Positions 60,197 through 64,000 of a stretch of DNA of 64,000 nucleotides are shown here, piece by piece (position 1 is the first letter of the stretch; each line of letters opens with the position of its first letter). The translations under genes were made by a program, and so were the position numbers. The stretch is from Nostoc sphaeroides (GTDB lineage: Bacteria > Cyanobacteriota > Cyanobacteriia > Cyanobacteriales > Nostocaceae), in NCBI RefSeq assembly GCF_003443655.1, contig NZ_CP031941.1, forward strand, positions 6,461,001-6,525,000, in the 5' to 3' direction. A model generated the notes under the pieces. It ran no database searches, was not told the DNA's origin, and saw only the letters and a program-made list of their open reading frames with translations.

Positions 60197-61135
60197 ATGT
60201 CCAAGCGTAGTTACGCCATTCTAGGAACTGGTGCATTAGGTGGCTTTTATGGTGCAAAACTGCAAAAAGCTGGTTTAGATATTCACTTTTTGCTGAAGAG
60301 TGATTATGAATATGTCAGTAAATCTGGTTTGGTTATTGAGTCAAAAGATGGTGATTTCACCCTGACTCAAGTCAACGCCTACAATGATATAGAAAAAATG
60401 CCACAATGCGATGTGGTAGTGGTAGCACTAAAGACAACACAAAACCATTTATTACCGCAGATGTTACCGCCACTTGTCAGGGATAATGGGGTAGTGTTGG
60501 TATTGCAAAATGGACTGGGGGTGGAAGAAGAAGTTGCCAAAATAGTTGGCAATGTCAGCATTATTGGTGGGTTGTGTTTTCTCTGTTCCAATAAAGTCGC
60601 AGCAGGACATATCCGCCACCTCGACTATGGACAAATTACCATAGGGGGATATGCTTCTAGCTATAATCCTACTGGGATTACAGATAAAATGCGGCAAATT
60701 GCCGATGACTTGAAGAGTGCTGGTATCTCAATAGAATTAGTTGAAGACTTATTACTAGGGCGATGGAAAAAATTGGTGTGGAATATTCCCTATAATGGAC
60801 TGTCTGTAATTCTCAACGCTAGAACAGATGAATTAATGTCCTATGTCCACACCCGCAAATTAGTTGAACAGTTGATGTATGAAGTTGCAGCAGGATCAAA
60901 AAGTTGCGGACGCATCATTCCTGATAGCTTCATTCAAACAATGCTGGATTACACCGTGAAAATGAAGCCTTATCGTACCAGCATGAAAATTGACTACGAC
61001 GAAAGGCGGCCTTTAGAAGTAGAAGCAATTTTTGGGAACCCATTACGGAAAGCGCAAGCAGCAGATGTGAATTTACCGCAGATTAGCTGTATATACCAGC
61101 AGTTAAAGTTTTTGGATGAGAAAATAAGAGTATAG
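60197..61135 (+). CDS. Ketopantoate-reductase-like protein
   Basis: 312 residues from ATG 60197 (MSKRSYAILGTGALGGFYGA); a longer start upstream adds a hydrophobic leader unlikely for this enzyme. GTGALGGFYG is the NADPH-binding Rossmann loop. VVVVALKTTQNHLL, VLVLQNGLGVEE and RWKKLVWNIPYN with Lys are ApbA/PanE family features. In panthotenate synthesis PanE reduces ketopantoate; cyanobacteria have several paralogs, so the substrate is uncertain. A MITE follows two bases after the stop. Confidence 0.85.
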   Translation: MSKRSYAILGTGALGGFYGAKLQKAGLDIHFLLKSDYEYVSKSGLVIESKDGDFTLTQVNAYNDIEKMPQCDVVVVALKTTQNHLLPQMLPPLVRDNGVVLVLQNGLGVEEEVAKIVGNVSIIGGLCFLCSNKVAAGHIRHLDYGQITIGGYASSYNPTGITDKMRQIADDLKSAGISIELVEDLLLGRWKKLVWNIPYNGLSVILNARTDELMSYVHTRKLVEQLMYEVAAGSKSCGRIIPDSFIQTMLDYTVKMKPYRTSMKIDYDERRPLEVEAIFGNPLRKAQAADVNLPQISCIYQQLKFLDEKIRV

Positions 61136-61137
61136 GA

Positions 61138-61273
61138 CTAGCCCTTTCAAGGTGGCCAACGAAGATACGTTGTTTCAGTGCTACCATCTTGAATCCTCTG
61201 CTCAGATTTTGGGCTTTTTGAAGGTTGAAATAACCAATTCTCGTTCTAAATCTCACCACCTTGAAAGGGCTAG
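61138..61273. mobile_element. 136-bp MITE with 18-bp ends and 9-bp target duplication
   Basis: CTAGCCCTTTCAAGGTGG (61138-61155) and its exact complement CCACCTTGAAAGGGCTAG (61256-61273). AGTATAGGA flanks it at 61129-61137 and 61274-61282. The duplicated bases include the stop codon of the reductase gene, so the coding frame was kept. Confidence 0.92.
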
Positions 61274-61319
61274 AGTATAGGACTTGCGCACTTTACACAT
61301 TGACCATGATATGCCAAGT

Positions 61320-61466
61320 CAGCTTGTTAAACTAAAAGTCTTGCCCCACCTCGTTCCCAGGCTCTGCCTGGGAATGCGATCAAGGTGGGCTGCTGCCTGC
61401 TTGTTTGACTCTAGGCAGAGCCTCCCACAAGAGCATTACAAGGCAGAGCCTTGTAACGAGAGGATT
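61320..61466. repeat. Dispersed GC-rich repeats
   Basis: cctcgttcccaggctctgcc.. and gactctaggcagagcctccc.. with inverted matches (aggcagagcc / ggctctgcct). Common intergenic repeats of cyanobacteria; no gene. Confidence 0.5.
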
Positions 61467-61774
61467 CATTTGCTTGTTGAGTAACAGCATTTGCTTGTTG
61501 AGCGATCGCATTTGCTTGTTGAGTAACAGCATTTGCTTGTTGAGCGATCGCATTTGCTTGTTGAGTAACAGCATTTGCTTGTTGAGCGATCGCATTTGCT
61601 TGTTGAGTAACAGCATTTGCTTGTTGAGCGATCGCATTTGCTTGTTGAGTAACAGCATTTGCTTGTTGAGTAACAGCATTTGCTTGTTGAGCGATCGCAT
61701 TTGCTTGTTGAGTAACAGCATTTGCTTGTTGAGCGATCGCATTTGCTTGTTGAGCAACAGCATTTGCTTGTTGT
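61467..61774. repeat. 21-bp tandem repeat alternating with HIP1
   Basis: Fourteen full units and one partial of CATTTGCTTGTTGAG followed by either TAACAG or CGATCG. The two types alternate, with one slip (units 9 and 10 both TAACAG); unit 14 has CAACAG. CGATCG units form HIP1 sites (GCGATCGC). Twenty-one is a multiple of three, so frames stay open on both strands (minus: NKQMLLLNKQMRSL repeats), but no start signals support a gene. Confidence 0.93.
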
Positions 61775-61918
61775 GTTTATCCTGAAACAACAAAAGTGTA
61801 AGTATAAACACATATCGAGCATTACTTATTGCGTTGCAATTAAATCCACAAAAATACTCTTATCACGCAGAAAGACATCCCAATATGCTGAAATAGAACT
61901 ATTTCATAAATATTTCCT

Positions 61919-62344
61919 ATGTCTTTAAAAACTCGCGGTTCTGCTGCTGTAGACAAAGCTCAACGCCGTCTCGCCCTGCTTAAATCCATCAATGAGAATC
62001 TAGATTTAGGGCATGGACTAAGCATTGAAGCTTATACCCGCCTTATTGATAATACCCGTGCCACACTAGAAGCCCATAATACGCTTTTGTCTAATCTTGA
62101 AGAATCCCGTAAGACGATGACTCAGATGGACAATGCACTTTCGGAACTGTCTGAAAGGATGCTTACTGGAGTTGCGACTGTCTACGGCAGAAACAGCATG
62201 GAGTATTCAAAGGCAGGCGGCTCTAGTCGAAAGCGGAGTGCGAGTAAAAAATCTATTTCACAAGTTTCTTCAATTGTTGGGGTTCCCGCTACTCAACCCA
62301 CCCAGACTGCAACTAACGGCAAAGGCAGCTTGAGCAATGTTTAA
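61919..62344 (+). CDS. Hypothetical helical protein
   Basis: 141 residues. The N-terminal two thirds are helical and partly coiled (AQRRLALLKSINENLDLGHG; TRLIDNTRATLEAHNTLLSN); the C-terminal part is Ser/Lys-rich (GGSSRKRSASKKSISQ). No membrane segment. It follows the 21-bp minisatellite. Family not recognised. Confidence 0.6.
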   Translation: MSLKTRGSAAVDKAQRRLALLKSINENLDLGHGLSIEAYTRLIDNTRATLEAHNTLLSNLEESRKTMTQMDNALSELSERMLTGVATVYGRNSMEYSKAGGSSRKRSASKKSISQVSSIVGVPATQPTQTATNGKGSLSNV

Positions 62345-62413
62345 ATTTGTTTTACTTAATGGGGGAGCTATTATTCATTAAGTTCATAGGGTAGCACAGC
62401 TAGTTGTGCTACC

Positions 62414-63037
62414 TTACTGCAAAATCCACGCAGCCTGAAAAAAGTCGCGTTCGCAAAACATAGCATAACGATAGGTTGAATGCACAACAGAATTAGTAAC
62501 GGCATAATTGTCAACCAAATTTTCTAATTGTTGTGTTAGTGGTTGAAAATCTGCACTACTATAAGTACGAATCCAGTCTGCATATTGATGATTAGGAATG
62601 CCATTACGAGCTAACTTTTCTCCCAAAAAGGCATACAAACGCATACAGGGAGACATCGCCGCAGCAGTTAAGCCCACATCTCCACCCCAAGCAGTTGCTA
62701 ACAAAAAGTCAGTATAGTGGCGGGTAGCGGCTCCTGGTTCTACAGAATGCAAATTGACTCCCCATTGAGAAGCATAGCCACTATGCAACCGCAGTTCTTC
62801 TAAAACTCCACTAGCTAGGTTATGAAATGTGGTGAAACCTAACCAGTCTGGTGCTTTAGCTGCGGCGATACTGTACGCACGGGCAAAAGCTTCTAAGAAA
62901 AAAGCATCTTGCCCTACGTAGTAAGCAAATTTAGCTTGCTCAAGAGTACCATCGCCAATGCCTTGAACGAAAGGATGCTCTAAGCAAGCTTGGGCTAAGT
63001 CTTGATTTGCTGCCCATAATTCCTGAGATAAAGTCAT
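62414..63037 (-). CDS. tenA: TenA-family protein
   Basis: 207 residues, normal length. FAYYVGQDAFFLEAFARAYS, Cys131 in AMSPCMRLYAFLGEKL and the C-terminal FCERDFFQAAW belong to the TenA/thiaminase II family. TenA hydrolyses aminopyrimidines to recover thiamine precursors. The conserved Cys and Glu are present. Single gene, with a ttgttatttgtcatttgtc repeat before it. Confidence 0.9.
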   Translation of the reverse strand: MTLSQELWAANQDLAQACLEHPFVQGIGDGTLEQAKFAYYVGQDAFFLEAFARAYSIAAAKAPDWLGFTTFHNLASGVLEELRLHSGYASQWGVNLHSVEPGAATRHYTDFLLATAWGGDVGLTAAAMSPCMRLYAFLGEKLARNGIPNHQYADWIRTYSSADFQPLTQQLENLVDNYAVTNSVVHSTYRYAMFCERDFFQAAWILQ

Positions 63038-63073
63038 TTGTTATTTGTCATTTGTCATTTGTTATTATCCCCT

Positions 63074-63865
63074 TTAAAAAGGGAAGAACTGGAGCAAGAC
63101 TGAGCCAAGACTTCCCAAAAAGTCCACAAAACTAGGACTACCAGCACTTACCTTCTCATTTACGGGTGTTTGCAGTTCTTTAATAAAAGCTTGGGCTGTT
63201 TGGGTTCCAGGGGTATTGCTTTGGGATGTAAACAACTTTTCAGCAACTTGGGCATCTTGGAATGCACCTTGTCTATCTAGTATTTGGTAACGAGCGATAC
63301 CACGAGCTAAATAAGCACCTGCAAATTCTGGTTTAATAGCGATCGCTTGATTAAAATAACTGATTGCTTGCTGTTGATTGCCTTTTTGCCCTTCTGCTAC
63401 ACCCAAAGCGTAAAATTCTTCTGGTGAAGCAATTTGTGATGGTATACCAACTGCACCTTGGAAGTTAGCGCCATTCAAGTTTGCACCAGTTAGTTGTGCA
63501 TTTGCTAAATAAGTATTTCTCAAATCAGCACCCGCTAAATTGGCCCCACTAAATTTAGCTTCACTCAGGTTAACACCAAATAAACTCGCGCCACTCAAGT
63601 TTGCACCCCGCAAATCTGCGGCGCTCAAGTTTGCTCGACTGAGGTTAGCACCTGTGAGATTAGCACCGCTTAAATTGGCTCCAGATAAATCAGCCATCAC
63701 TAAACCTGCATTAGTCAAATCGCAGTTTTGACATTGCTTGGTTGCCAATAACTGTTTAACATGTTCAGAATTTGCTGCTTGTACGGTTGTTGCCATAATT
63801 GTGGTTAAAAAGGCAGCTATGGGTAGAACTTGCTTCTTCATATTTGTGTAATATTTCTTACTCAA
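63074..63865 (-). CDS. Secreted pentapeptide-repeat protein with TPR
   Basis: 263 residues (a second ATG at 63841 begins MKKQVLPIAAFLTTIMATTV and may be the true start, as it places the signal peptide at the N-terminus). About 15 pentapeptide units follow, A(D/N)LSGANL type, from residue 53 to 140, forming a right-handed beta helix. A TPR pair is next (QQAISYFNQAIAIKPEFAGA). A Cys pair (KQCQNCDL) precedes the repeats. Probably exported to the thylakoid lumen or periplasm; role unknown. Confidence 0.8.
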   Translation of the reverse strand: MSKKYYTNMKKQVLPIAAFLTTIMATTVQAANSEHVKQLLATKQCQNCDLTNAGLVMADLSGANLSGANLTGANLSRANLSAADLRGANLSGASLFGVNLSEAKFSGANLAGADLRNTYLANAQLTGANLNGANFQGAVGIPSQIASPEEFYALGVAEGQKGNQQQAISYFNQAIAIKPEFAGAYLARGIARYQILDRQGAFQDAQVAEKLFTSQSNTPGTQTAQAFIKELQTPVNEKVSAGSPSFVDFLGSLGSVLLQFFPF

Positions 63866-64000
63866 TATTTAACGTTAACTGAGACGGATTTATACCTCAG
63901 CATTATGATATGAGCAATCTGAACAGTTTGCCCTCTGTAGTTGCCTATATCACTTGTAAATTTGAGTAAACACTTATATATACCCTGATTTTAAATAAAT
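63866..64000. other. Window end, no gene seen
   Basis: AT-rich sequence upstream of the pentapeptide-repeat gene, probably holding its promoter. No feature can be supported. Confidence 0.4.

Noticed and set aside
61380..61811. Coiled-coil-like frames in the 21-bp repeat
   Set aside because: Both strands and several frames are open because the unit is 21 bases; no start context.

Overview
The window looks like chromosomal DNA of a filamentous, Nostocales-type cyanobacterium. The signs are many HIP1 palindromes (GCGATCGC), a ChlH magnesium-chelatase subunit, a cyanoexosortase/PEP-CTERM locus, hormogonium-type HpsJ-like protein, several Ser/Thr kinases with cyanobacterial architectures, and dense short dispersed repeats.

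Positions 1-17175 are most of a type V-K CRISPR-associated transposon (CAST). From right to left: a transposon end with five TnsB-type boxes (16950-17175), tnsB, tnsC, tniQ, cargo, the repressor gene cvkR, cas12k, a tracrRNA gene and a six-repeat CRISPR array. The far end lies beyond position 1. The cargo is a decayed type I restriction-modification system: hsdM has lost its SAM-binding part, hsdS has an in-frame stop, and the hsdR tail is cut by an ISL3 insertion. A decayed second tniQ fragment and small DNA-binding proteins are also present. The same 11-base half-site lies in front of cas12k and tnsB, which suggests shared control by CvkR.

Positions 17300-41030 are mostly host-type genes: a YhaV-type toxin-antitoxin pair, an LpxB-like glycosyltransferase, a STAND NTPase, a DUF2207 protein, three Ser/Thr kinases (one with ankyrin repeats, one fused to a ligand-binding domain), a PEP-CTERM/cyanoexosortase A operon, chlH, a higBA module whose toxin gene is split by a 160-bp MITE, and a cold-shock/GIY-YIG-like fusion protein.

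Positions 41200-61300 are a toxin-antitoxin and repeat island. Its centre is the most interesting object in the window: a 13.1-kb element (43334-56441) inserted in a mazF toxin gene. Removing the element and one copy of the shared TGAAT restores a 109-codon mazF. The last gene of the element is an IS110-type DEDD recombinase whose stop codon overlaps the junction. Directly upstream is a structured non-coding stretch. One loop of it carries TTGTCTGAAT, identical to the left target flank, and GCCCATTC, the complement of the right target flank. A second loop similarly matches the two element ends. This is the layout of an IS110 bridge RNA, here apparently serving an element far larger than a simple insertion sequence. 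The element carries a virus-like operon (collagen-like fibre protein and paralogous structural-like proteins), a tyrosine recombinase, small membrane proteins, an RHH regulator and iteron-like repeats. An IS66 element, a truncated PIN toxin, a duplicated Uma2 gene and minisatellites follow.

The right end (60197-64000) holds a ketopantoate-reductase-like gene followed by a MITE, a 21-bp minisatellite, a TenA-family gene and a pentapeptide-repeat protein. All calls were made by reading; no alignment or folding program was run.
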